Origin: CAYRHN01 sp964424115 | GTDB lineage: Bacteria; Chloroflexota; Anaerolineae; Anaerolineales; Anaerolineaceae | DNA: 64,000 nucleotides | NCBI GenBank assembly: GCA_964424115.1 | Contig: CAYRHN010000003.1 | Coordinates: 124,001-188,000 of the forward strand | Reading direction: 5' to 3' | In this document: in pieces, positions 21,874 through 29,525 of the stretch | Numbering within the stretch: position 1 is the stretch's first letter | Layout of the letters: each line of letters starts with the position of its first letter | The notes under the pieces: generated by a model | Databases searched by the model: none | What the model was told of the DNA's origin: nothing | What the model saw: the letters and a program-made list of their open reading frames with translations, nothing else | Translations under genes and position numbers: made by a program

Positions 21874-23367
21874 TCAGATGCTGTGGCTGCTGCCCATGAC
21901 AGGCAGGATCCATTCATCCTTGTAGAACTGCCTCAGGATTTTGTAATAGTATAGCGCTTCTTTTCCGGGCAGTTCGTATTGCCAGTCGACTTTCAGCCGA
22001 TCGCGTTCGCGCAGAAATTCTTCATCGCCGATCTCGCGCCGGGCGGTCTCTTCTATCAGAGAAGCTGATCCTGCCCCTTTGGAGAATTTCTGCTTGGGAC
22101 GCATGAGGATCTCCTCCGGCAGCAGGCCGCTGAAAGCCCGCCGCAGGATCCCTTTGCTGAGCTGTCCGGGCTGGTATAGTTTCCATTCCGGCGGGAGGCT
22201 CATTCCCAGGGTGACCCAGTGGATATCCAGGAAGGGGATGCGGGCTTCCAGACCGAAGGACATGGGAATATGGTCACCGCGCAGCAGGTTGGTATTGTGC
22301 AGCGTCCCCAGGATATAGACCAACTCGCCCTGCAGGGCCTGGGGATCCTGCATATCGGCCAGGTAGTCGTAGCCGCCGTACACTTCATCCGCGCCTTCTC
22401 CGGTGAGGAACACCTTGACGTGCTCGGCGGTCAACCTGGCCAGGAAGTAATTGGCGATCGAGGAACGCACCAGGGCGGTATCAAAGGATTCCAACGAATA
22501 AAGAATATGGGGCAGCGCATCCAACATCTCGCGCTGGGTGTAGATATATTCGTGATGGTTGGTGTGGAGAAATTTGGACATTTTGCGCGCGGCCAGAATA
22601 TCCGGGCTGCTTTCCACTCCTACGGCAAACGTGTGCATATTTTCCAGGTGCGGGCGGGCCAGCATGGCTACCAGGCTGGAATCCAGCCCGCCGCTCAGGC
22701 TGATCCCAACCGGCATATCGGATGCCAACCGTTTGGTCACAGCTTCCTGAGATACGCGGCGGATCTCCGGCCAGGCAGCTTCCTCACTGGAGAAACTGCC
22801 TGGCTGGATACGTTCCTGGAGGGAGAAGTAGCGGTGCCAACCCAGGCGGCTGTGGTACCAATGCCCTGGGGGGAACTCATGGATAGTGTTGCTAATCTGC
22901 GCCAGGGCTTTGATCTCGGAGGCGAAGTACCAGGTATCGCCTATCAGGGTGTAGTAAAGGGGTTTGATCCCCAAAGGGTCGCGGGCCAGAAACAGGTCAT
23001 TGCCGTCGGCAAGGGCCAAGGCGAACATGCCCTCAAATTTTTCCACGCACGCGGGTCCCAAGAGGGCGTATAAATGCAGGATGACCTCCGTGTCGGAATG
23101 GCTTTTGAGCAGCGTATTTTTCAAGTATTGCTCGCGGAGGGCGCGGTAGTTGTACACCTCGCCGTTGAAGGTGATGGAATATTTTCCCCATTGCATTGGT
23201 TGCGCACCGCCCTGAAGGTCTAGGATGGCCAGGCGCACATGTCCCAGGGTGGTTTGGCTGGATTGCAAAATTCCCTGGCCGTCTGGGCCGCGGTGTTTCA
23301 TGATTTCTAACATGGTTTGTACTTTGTTTGGCTCAGGTTCTGGGTATGAACCAGCTATACCACACAT
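21874..23367 (-). CDS. asnB: Asparagine synthase (glutamine-hydrolysing)
   Basis: A 497-residue class II amidotransferase that makes asparagine from aspartate, glutamine and ATP. The start is fixed by the chemistry: Met is followed directly by Cys (MCGIAG), which becomes the N-terminal nucleophile, so the second of two tandem ATGs is the true one. The glutaminase domain (about 1-190) shows KHRGPDGQG and ITFNGEVYNYRALR. The synthetase domain has the ATP-pyrophosphatase P-loop SGGLDSSLVA and the LTGEGADEVYGGYDYL motif. It is shorter than many AsnB proteins (550-650). An AAAAGGAG site precedes it. It lies downstream of an opine-type dehydrogenase and a cobalamin-binding protein, so it may serve a special amino-acid pathway rather than housekeeping. 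Confidence 0.9.
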   Translation of the reverse strand: MCGIAGSYPEPEPNKVQTMLEIMKHRGPDGQGILQSSQTTLGHVRLAILDLQGGAQPMQWGKYSITFNGEVYNYRALREQYLKNTLLKSHSDTEVILHLYALLGPACVEKFEGMFALALADGNDLFLARDPLGIKPLYYTLIGDTWYFASEIKALAQISNTIHEFPPGHWYHSRLGWHRYFSLQERIQPGSFSSEEAAWPEIRRVSQEAVTKRLASDMPVGISLSGGLDSSLVAMLARPHLENMHTFAVGVESSPDILAARKMSKFLHTNHHEYIYTQREMLDALPHILYSLESFDTALVRSSIANYFLARLTAEHVKVFLTGEGADEVYGGYDYLADMQDPQALQGELVYILGTLHNTNLLRGDHIPMSFGLEARIPFLDIHWVTLGMSLPPEWKLYQPGQLSKGILRRAFSGLLPEEILMRPKQKFSKGAGSASLIEETARREIGDEEFLRERDRLKVDWQYELPGKEALYYYKILRQFYKDEWILPVMGSSHSI

Positions 23368-23461
23368 CATTATCTCCTTTTCTGGGGCGGTTTATTTTTC
23401 GGCGGGTAGGCTCGCTGCTGGCTGCGGCGGGATCTTTTGCGTTCTTGTGTGAAGAATGCTT

Positions 23462-24574
23462 TTAGGGCCTTTCTCCTTCGGTGACAAAGTGGGTCAGCTC
23501 GCTGACGCTCCACTCGTTGATGCCCAGCTTTTCCACCGTGCGCCCGCGGCGCCAGTAGTCGGTGCGGTGGATCAGGCAGCCGAGGCGGATGATGCTGTCC
23601 ATGCCGCGCACCGAGACGCCGTAGCGCATGCCCAGCGAGGCGATCGGCACCAGGCTCATCGGCACATCCTCGAAGATGTAGCGGTGGCCCATGGTGTTGG
23701 GGGCCTTGATGCCGTAGTAGCCGGACTGGTTGTGGATGGCTTCGTTCAGGTCCGCGCCGGTGACGTTGTAGGCCATTTCCAGCCATTCCATGGCGGTGCG
23801 GGCGCGGATGCCCAGCGCGGCGGCGACGGTGACGCGCTCGCGGTCGAGCACCTCCAGCACGCGGGCGGTGGAGGGGGTGACGCCGTCGATGTAGAACTCG
23901 AAATCGCCGCGGGTGGATTCGATCCGCCCGGCGTTGAGGATGGTGATGGCGGGGTGGAAGATGGCGCCCATGTTGTTCAGCCCGGTCTGCAGCACGTTGA
24001 CCCCGTCGATGAACTGGGGGTAGATGGAGTGAATGGCCTGCAAGACCTGCTTGTTGTATTTGGAGGGCTGGGCGGCCAGCGGGACGGCCTCTTTGATGCG
24101 GAAGATGCGCGCCTGGGCCGGGCCGTCGGAGCGGCTGGCATAGATAAAGGTTTCCGCCTCGGAGAGGATGACCTGGGCGGTGCAGCCGTCGGTGCGCAGG
24201 GTGTGCTCGAATTCCAGCGTGCCGCAGGTGCGCCCGGGGTGCAGAACGATGATCTGCCCGTCCTTGAGGTGGGGGGCCACGGCGTGGGCGATATCGGCAT
24301 GGGCCGAGGAAGGCACGACGACCATGATCATTTCCGAGCCGAGGACGGCCTCTTCGATGTTGGAGGTGACCTTTTCAAGCGCGCCGAAGCCGTGCGGGCC
24401 GCCTTCGTAACTTTCCAGGTCGATCCCGCCGCGCTCGGCGATGACCTCGATATGGCTGTAGGTGCGGTTGTAGAGGGTGACGCGCCGGCCCATCAGGGCC
24501 AGGTGGGCGGCCATTGCTTTGCCGCCGTGGCCGGCGCCGATGACGGTGATCCGTTCAGGTTGGTGAGTAGACAT
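23462..24574 (-). CDS. NAD/NADP octopine/nopaline (opine-type) dehydrogenase
   Basis: A 370-residue oxidoreductase. The N-terminal Rossmann fold begins ITVIGAGHGGKAMAAHLA. The C-terminal domain (about 190-350) matches the octopine dehydrogenase family and contains the GLNNMGAIFHPAI segment with the catalytic histidine. Family members reductively join an amino acid to a keto acid, or act on related substrates, using NAD(P)H. The ATG is preceded by a CTGGAGGT site. An AATCGT-type repeat lies further upstream (24590-24630). It sits between the asparagine synthase and the cobalamin-binding mutase-like gene, all on the same strand. The actual substrate cannot be deduced. Confidence 0.88.
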   Translation of the reverse strand: MSTHQPERITVIGAGHGGKAMAAHLALMGRRVTLYNRTYSHIEVIAERGGIDLESYEGGPHGFGALEKVTSNIEEAVLGSEMIMVVVPSSAHADIAHAVAPHLKDGQIIVLHPGRTCGTLEFEHTLRTDGCTAQVILSEAETFIYASRSDGPAQARIFRIKEAVPLAAQPSKYNKQVLQAIHSIYPQFIDGVNVLQTGLNNMGAIFHPAITILNAGRIESTRGDFEFYIDGVTPSTARVLEVLDRERVTVAAALGIRARTAMEWLEMAYNVTGADLNEAIHNQSGYYGIKAPNTMGHRYIFEDVPMSLVPIASLGMRYGVSVRGMDSIIRLGCLIHRTDYWRRGRTVEKLGINEWSVSELTHFVTEGERP

Positions 24575-24589
24575 GGGTACCTCCAGGAA

Positions 24590-24720
24590 ATGACGATTGT
24601 AGATTGACGATTTACGATTTACGATTGGTTAGCTTACAGCTCACAGTTTACAGTTGACAGGAATAACTGATTTGGCTGTTTACCGTCAGCTGTCAGCTGT
24701 TTGCTATGAACTGTTAGCTC
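24590..24720. repeat. AATCGT-type leader repeat followed by CAGCT-type repeat
   Basis: From 24590 to 24630 the + strand reads TGACGATTGTAGATTGACGA and then TTTACGATTTACGATTGG, i.e. AATCGT(A/C)AATC units in the orientation of the dehydrogenase gene. From 24630 to about 24720 there are repeated words AGCTTACAGCTCACAG, CAGCTGTCAGCTGT and CTGTTAGCTCACT, a second type of simple repeat that reaches the stop codon of the cobalamin-binding gene at 24714. Confidence 0.6.
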
Positions 24721-26294
24721 ACTTCCACGCAGGCTCCGTCGACGATCTGGGTTTTGACTGCGCCGCGGGCGAAGGGGTTGTTCTTGAGCTGGGGGGCATC
24801 CAGGATGCCCTGGGTGACGGCGCGGGCCAGGACGGCGGCATCCGCCAGCGGGTCCGGGACCCCGGCCGGGGCCAGGTCGCGGATGCGTTCCAGCATCTCC
24901 TGCGCCTGGCAGATGAGGGCGTGCTTGCGGGACTGGATGCGCGGGTCAGCGGCCATGTCCGGCTGGCCGCCCAGCGCATTCTCCACGGCGCGGCGCGCCA
25001 TTTGAGCCGCCTCGATCACATCTAGGGCGGTGGCGGCGTGGTGCGCCTCGGTGTGCCCGACGATGTGGACGATGTGCGGGCGGAGGGCCATTTGCAGGTA
25101 GATGCTGGCGGAGAGGTGGGCGCGCGCGGCGGCCGGATCGAGCGGGTAGGAGAGCAGGCCGGTGCGCGTCTGGCGCCAGATGCGGAAATCCGGCCCTTCC
25201 AGCGGGGCGATCAGCTCCAGCACGGCCAGCATCTTGGCCAGGTCCATCGCGTCCGAAAGGCCGGGGGGCGAGTTGAACATCAACTGGGCGATGTAATCCT
25301 TCACGCCGAACTGGCGGGCGTTGTAGGCCGAGAGGTAAGCCGAGACGACAAAGACCACATCCGAGGCATCGCGCATGCCCCAGTGGTGCGGCTCGTTCAG
25401 TTCCACCGGCACGTCTCGCGCGCCGTACCAGGCCATCACCTGCTGGTGCTCGCGGAGGGAGCCTTCCAGGTCCCAGGGGCCGCGCCCGTCCATCTGGTTG
25501 AACCAGAAGAGTGGGATGGCGCACCAGGCATTTTGAATGGTTTCCAGGTACATTTCGGCCAGGCGAATAAAATCATCGGTGCCGGAGTAGGTGCGCAGGA
25601 GCGGGTGATTGCCGGCGCGGGAGGCCTGCCACAGGTCGCGGTAATCCTGGGGGGAACGCACCGGCACGCCGCCTGCCCCGCGGCGGCGGGGGTCCTGGCG
25701 CTCGAGGTGGTAGAAATTCTCCTGGGCGTCCTGGTCAATGCCGAGCGAGATGACATCCAGGACGCGCGCCTCGGCGATCTGGCGCACGCCGGTAAGGGTA
25801 TCTTCCAGGGTGGGCAGGCCGAAGTGATGGCGCAGGAGTGGGTAGGGGGATTTCCAGCGGATGCGCGCGACGGTGCTTTGCGGATAATCGGCGGGGCTCT
25901 CGGGGCCGGAGGATTGGCCTTTCAGGTAGGCAAGCAGTTCCTCGGGCGGCTGGCTGCCGTCGAAGACGCGTTCAAAGAAGCCCAGGCGGGCGGCACGTTC
26001 AGCCACCGGCGGGGTGCCGCCAAAGACAAAACGTACCCCGGCAGCGTGCAGATCGTCGGCGGCCTCGGCCAGCTCGCCCAGCAAGCGCTCGCCGGTCTCG
26101 GGAGTCAGGCGGTAGGAAATGCCCACCAATTCAGCCTGCTCACGCCGGGCGGCTTCCAGTACTTCCTGGATGGGCACGGCCGGCCCGAGGAAGACGGGCC
26201 GCCAGCCGGCGCTCTCCGCCAGGCGCAGGAAACTGCTGATCCCGGCGACGTGTACACATTCGCCCAGGGCGGCGGCGACAACGGTCTTGGTCAT
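24714..26294 (-). CDS. Cobalamin-binding domain protein with mutase-like catalytic region
   Basis: A 526-residue protein. Residues ~1-135 form a Rossmann-like B12-binding domain: VVAAALGECVHVAGISSFLR at the start, GWRPVFLGP, AELVGISYRL and VRFVFGG. The classic D-x-H-x-x-G cobalamin motif reads C-V-H-V-A-G, so the lower-ligand His and Gly are kept while the Asp is replaced by Cys (with Glu just before). Residues ~145-526 resemble the TIM-barrel large part of B12-dependent mutases such as methylaspartate mutase E: FWFNQMDGRGPWDL, VELNEPHHWGMRDASD and VHIVGHTEAHHAATALDVIEAA. The normal order in two-subunit mutases is here fused into one chain with the B12 domain first. An AAAGGAG site precedes the ATG. 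Substrate unknown. Confidence 0.75.
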   Translation of the reverse strand: MTKTVVAAALGECVHVAGISSFLRLAESAGWRPVFLGPAVPIQEVLEAARREQAELVGISYRLTPETGERLLGELAEAADDLHAAGVRFVFGGTPPVAERAARLGFFERVFDGSQPPEELLAYLKGQSSGPESPADYPQSTVARIRWKSPYPLLRHHFGLPTLEDTLTGVRQIAEARVLDVISLGIDQDAQENFYHLERQDPRRRGAGGVPVRSPQDYRDLWQASRAGNHPLLRTYSGTDDFIRLAEMYLETIQNAWCAIPLFWFNQMDGRGPWDLEGSLREHQQVMAWYGARDVPVELNEPHHWGMRDASDVVFVVSAYLSAYNARQFGVKDYIAQLMFNSPPGLSDAMDLAKMLAVLELIAPLEGPDFRIWRQTRTGLLSYPLDPAAARAHLSASIYLQMALRPHIVHIVGHTEAHHAATALDVIEAAQMARRAVENALGGQPDMAADPRIQSRKHALICQAQEMLERIRDLAPAGVPDPLADAAVLARAVTQGILDAPQLKNNPFARGAVKTQIVDGACVEVS

Positions 26295-26555
26295 GGTACG
26301 ACTCCTTTCTCAGGAACAGGCCGCCAGGCATGCCCCGGAAGGGGCTGCACGGATATGCGGTTTGTTCGAGGTTGATAAAGTGCGTATCTGCTAATTGGGC
26401 GCTGATCCCTACGGCGCAGGGGCCAGCGGGGGGATGGGTTGGGTGACCTCCGGCTGCGGCATTGCGCAGTGAGAAGATTGTAACATATTTGAATTATGCG
26501 GCGCAACTTTTTCCGGTGCTGTGCGTAGATTCTGGTAGAAACGGAGACTAAGAAC

Positions 26556-26759
26556 ATGGGTTGTTTACTTGCGCCTTTCAAATTATTGTGGGACCTGCTG
26601 GCCGGCATCTTGAACCTGACCGGGCGGCTGATCGGACTGATCCTGGGGCTGGTGTTGATGATCGTCGGTTTCGTGCTGACCGTGCTGCTGGTGACCGCGC
26701 CGATCGGCATTCCGCTGATGGTGGTGGGCTTCCTGATCGTCATCCGCGGGTTGTTTTAA
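26556..26759 (+). CDS. 67-residue membrane protein
   Basis: A very small protein, almost entirely hydrophobic, with two likely membrane helices (LIGLILGLVLMIVGFVLTVL and PIGIPLMVVGFLIVIRGL) joined by a short turn, and an N-terminal amphipathic start (MGCLLAPFKLLWDLLAG). The gene has an ACGGAGACT ribosome site and is followed by a hairpin terminator, which supports that it is real. No family is recognised beyond general similarity to small two-helix membrane proteins. It stands alone between two divergent neighbours. Confidence 0.75.
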   Translation: MGCLLAPFKLLWDLLAGILNLTGRLIGLILGLVLMIVGFVLTVLLVTAPIGIPLMVVGFLIVIRGLF

Positions 26760-26792
26760 ATAGCTTATAGCTGATAGGGAAGAGGGGAAGAC

Positions 26793-26834
26793 CTTGAAAC
26801 GCGAAGGAACCTTGATTATCCTTTGCGTTTCAAG
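26793..26834 (+). terminator. 16-bp stem hairpin after the small membrane protein gene
   Basis: CTTGAAACGCGAAGGA (26793-26808) pairs with TCCTTTGCGTTTCAAG (26819-26834) with one mismatch and a 10-base loop. The arms contain the CGCAAAGG word of the intergenic repeats, so the terminator itself may be derived from that family. A TATAAT box at 26849-26854 follows and may start the Fe-S protein transcript. Confidence 0.65.
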
Positions 26835-26902
26835 CCTTTAAAAACGCGTATAATTATCCTATTCCTCTTTTTCTTAAAAATTATTTTCTCCGGAGTCATT
26901 TT

Positions 26903-27802
26903 ATGTCCCCCCTGATCAAACCCTCTACCCGCGCGTTTGCGCGCGAGGCGCGCCAGGTGAAAGGCTTCACCCTGGGCAAGTGGCTGGAAGGCTGGTTTTA
27001 TATGGCCTACCCCTACGCCTATATCGGCAATGCGGTGGGCGCGCGCCGGCCGCTGCGCCTCTACCGCTGGATCGAGGCGCGGGTGCGGCGAGCCTTCCAC
27101 CGCCCGGATGACGGCAAGGGGGGCATTGCTTTTGCGCAGGTGTATCACGGCAAGGTTGTGCCGCTGGAGACGGCCCGCCGGTTGGTCTCGGTCAAACAGC
27201 CGGTCAGCATCTCCTACCCCGAGCAGGTCATTCCCTACCAGACGGCGCGCGACCTGATCCTGCAGCAGCCCGACCACATTGCCCTGCTGGATTGCCCCTG
27301 CCGGGTTGCGCGCAAGGAGCCCTGCCTGCCGCTGGATGTGTGCATCATTGTTGGGGAGCCCTTCGCTGGCATGGTGATCGAACACCACCCCAAACGGGCG
27401 CGCTGGATCGACAGCCAGGAAGCGACCGCGGTGCTGGAGGCCGAGGAACGGCGCGGGCACGTCCACCATGCTTTCTTCAAGGATGTTCTGTTGGGGCGTT
27501 TTTACGCCATCTGCAACTGCTGCGCGTGCTGCTGCGGGGCGATCCAGGGCATGCGCGAGGGGGCGCCGATGCTGGCCTCCTCCGGCTATCTCTCGCGCCG
27601 GGACGAAACGCTGTGCCAGGAGTGCGGCACCTGCGTGGAAGCCTGCCAGTTTGGAGCGATCTCGATGCAGGACGGCCAACCGCATCTGGACGAGGCGCTG
27701 TGCATGGGCTGCGGGGTATGCGTATCGCACTGCCCGCACGGGGCGCTGTCGCTGGCCCTGGCGCCGGAGAAGGGCGCGCCGATGGAGGTGGGGAATTTTT
27801 GA
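26903..27802 (+). CDS. 4Fe-4S ferredoxin-type protein with extra cysteine clusters
   Basis: A 299-residue iron-sulfur protein. The C-terminus (about 230-290) has two 4Fe-4S motifs, CQECGTCVEACQFGAI and CMGCGVCVSHCPHGAL, typical of bacterial ferredoxin domains. Earlier there are two unusual groups, LLDCPCRVARKEPC near residue 133 and ICNCCACCCGAIQGMREG near residue 205, which could bind another cluster. The N-terminal ~100 residues are basic and contain a YMAYPYAYIG stretch that may touch the membrane. The arrangement matches a family of ferredoxin-like proteins of unknown partner. It probably passes electrons to a reductase not encoded nearby. No signal peptide is seen. Confidence 0.85.
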   Translation: MSPLIKPSTRAFAREARQVKGFTLGKWLEGWFYMAYPYAYIGNAVGARRPLRLYRWIEARVRRAFHRPDDGKGGIAFAQVYHGKVVPLETARRLVSVKQPVSISYPEQVIPYQTARDLILQQPDHIALLDCPCRVARKEPCLPLDVCIIVGEPFAGMVIEHHPKRARWIDSQEATAVLEAEERRGHVHHAFFKDVLLGRFYAICNCCACCCGAIQGMREGAPMLASSGYLSRRDETLCQECGTCVEACQFGAISMQDGQPHLDEALCMGCGVCVSHCPHGALSLALAPEKGAPMEVGNF

Positions 27803-27973
27803 GGCGGGTGGCCATGCGCGGGGAAAGGCTCGCGCAGAGTGGGAATTGAAACCACGGAGGAACGCGCCTGAGGCCTGGGCGTTTGGCCCTTTTGTTGGCA
27901 TGCTTGTCGAACGCAATACCCATCAGGAGGCGGAACAGCGCAAAGGGCGAAAGAATTCGTGTACAATTAATCC

Positions 27974-28816
27974 ATGAATAAAAATCCCTTGAAATCTGGT
28001 CTGGCACTCCCATACGGCTCGGCCAAAAGCGCTGCGCGGCTGGCGCAGCTGGCAGAAGAACACGGCTGGGCGGGCGTTTTTCTCGGCGACGCGGTCTGGT
28101 GCGAAGATCCGTTGATCTGCCTGACGGCGGCCGCCATGGTCACCCGGCGCATCCGCCTGGGGACGATGGTCATTCCGGTCCCGCTGCGGCGCCCGTGGAA
28201 GATCGCCAGCGAAGCGGTGGCGCTGGAACGGCTATCCGACGGGAGGTTGATCCTCGGCCTGGGCGCCGGGGCGGTCTGGATGGGCTGGCAGGGCTTCCCG
28301 GACGAGGTACAGGACAAAAAGGTCCGCGCGGAGATGCTGGATGAAACGATCGATATCCTGACCCTGCTGTTCAGCCGCCAACAAAAGGATTACGAAGGCA
28401 AGCATTTCCATCTCAAGCTGAGCGAGCTGGACCCGGGCTATTACCCCCCCGCGCCGATCCAGCAACCGCGCATCCCGCTGTGGGTGCCGGGCCACTGGCC
28501 GCGCAAAAAATCGATGGAGCGGGTGTTGAAGGCCGACGGGCTGCTGCCGGAGAAGATCAATGCGGAGGGCGCGCCTGAAGAGGTGACCCCGCAGGACCTG
28601 AAGGCAATGTGCGAATATATCGCCGCCCGGCGCAGGCTGGAAACGCCCTTTGATGTGGTTGCCAGCGGGAAGACCGGCGGGATGAGCGCCGCCGAGCAGC
28701 AGGAGAAGCTCTCGGCCTGGGCCGAGGCGGGGGCCACCTGGTGGGTGGAGGCGATGTGGGAGATGGACGAGGCCGCGGCGGAAGCGCGCATCCGCCAGGG
28801 TCCACCGGGGGGATGA
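27974..28816 (+). CDS. Luciferase-like (LLM class) flavin-dependent oxidoreductase
   Basis: A 280-residue enzyme with the bacterial luciferase-like TIM barrel. Recognisable parts are LAEEHGWAGVFLGD near residue 24, TRRIRLGTMVIPVPLRRPWK and ERLSDGRLILGLGAG. Proteins of this class use FMN or F420 to oxidise varied substrates. The family normally has about 300-350 residues, so this is slightly short. It stands alone, preceded by a 170-base gap with no gene and followed by two different intergenic repeats. No substrate can be assigned. Confidence 0.85.
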   Translation: MNKNPLKSGLALPYGSAKSAARLAQLAEEHGWAGVFLGDAVWCEDPLICLTAAAMVTRRIRLGTMVIPVPLRRPWKIASEAVALERLSDGRLILGLGAGAVWMGWQGFPDEVQDKKVRAEMLDETIDILTLLFSRQQKDYEGKHFHLKLSELDPGYYPPAPIQQPRIPLWVPGHWPRKKSMERVLKADGLLPEKINAEGAPEEVTPQDLKAMCEYIAARRRLETPFDVVASGKTGGMSAAEQQEKLSAWAEAGATWWVEAMWEMDEAAAEARIRQGPPGG

Positions 28817-28873
28817 GAGAAGATCAACTGCAGGTGAACACCGGTAAGAATTTTTAACCACAGATAAGATTTT

Positions 28874-28944
28874 GTAGGGGCGTTGCACTCCGGGATAGGC
28901 GCGGGCAGGAATGCCAACGGGTCCCCCGGGCGCAGCGCCCCTAC
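28874..28944. repeat. 71-bp GTAGGGGC inverted-repeat element
   Basis: Terminal inverted repeats GTAGGGGCGTTGC (28874-28886) and GCAGCGCCCCTAC (28932-28944) match at 12 of 13 positions. The 45-base centre is GC-rich. A short TTTTTAACCACAGATAAGAT copy of the CAGAT family directly precedes it (28851-28870). The element is too small to code and looks like a miniature mobile or repetitive palindromic element. Confidence 0.6.
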
Positions 28945-28975
28945 GGTCCTGTGCTATACTGAACCCATCTTGGCT

Positions 28976-29434
28976 ATGAATATTCCCTATGTTTTGTGCT
29001 TTTTGACCCGCGGGGAGCGGGTGCTGATGCTGGAGCGCCTGCGCCCGCCCAACCAGGGGCTGTGGAACGGGGTGGGCGGGCATATCGAGCCGGGCGAGAC
29101 GCCCCTGCAGGCCTGCCTGCGCGAGGTGGAGGAGGAGACCGGTTTCGTCCTGCCGGCGGCGCGCTACGGCGGGCTGCTGACCTGGGAAGGCTTCGAGACC
29201 CCGCCGGGCGGGCTGCATATTTTCAGCGCCGAGGCGCCCGCGGGGGAGCCGGGGCCGTGCAGCGAGGGGCGCCTGGAGTGGCAGCCGCGCGGGTGGGTCT
29301 TCAGCGCGCCGGAGGTGGTCTCCAATATCCACGTCTTCGGGCCGCAGGTGCTGGGGAATGGGGCAGCGCCGCGCCATTGGCATTTTGTCTATGCGGAGGG
29401 GAAAATCCTGCGCTACACGGTGGAGTCTCTCTAA
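28976..29434 (+). CDS. NUDIX hydrolase
   Basis: A 152-residue pyrophosphohydrolase. The NUDIX box is complete: G-H-I-E-P-G-E, seven residues, then REVEEETGF (GHIEPGETPLQACLREVEEE). It resembles the 8-oxo-dGTP/MutT-like group by length and by the LMLERLRPPNQGLWNGVGG lead-in. The ATG at 28976 begins at MNIPYVLCF, a normal MutT start; the upstream extension encodes the intergenic repeat and is not credible. The TAA stop is the first triplet of a TAACCACGAAGGCGC repeat element. Convergent with the M1 peptidase gene. Confidence 0.88.
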   Translation: MNIPYVLCFLTRGERVLMLERLRPPNQGLWNGVGGHIEPGETPLQACLREVEEETGFVLPAARYGGLLTWEGFETPPGGLHIFSAEAPAGEPGPCSEGRLEWQPRGWVFSAPEVVSNIHVFGPQVLGNGAAPRHWHFVYAEGKILRYTVESL

Positions 29435-29525
29435 CCACGAAGGCGCAAAGGAACCGAGATACACAAAGGTTCTTAATAAAGGTTTCTTCGTGTCCCTTAT
29501 TTTCTTCGTTTCTTTGTGGTGATCA
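29432..29525. repeat. 94-bp inverted-repeat element donating stop codons to two convergent genes
   Basis: The left end TAACCACGAAGGCGCAAAGG and the right end TTCTTCGTTTCTTTGTGGTG(A) are imperfect inverted repeats. The NUDIX stop (TAA, 29432-29434) is the first triplet of the left end, and the M1 peptidase stop (TGA on the - strand, 29525-29523) lies right at the other end. The element fills the whole gap between the two genes and can serve as a two-way terminator. Confidence 0.65.
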
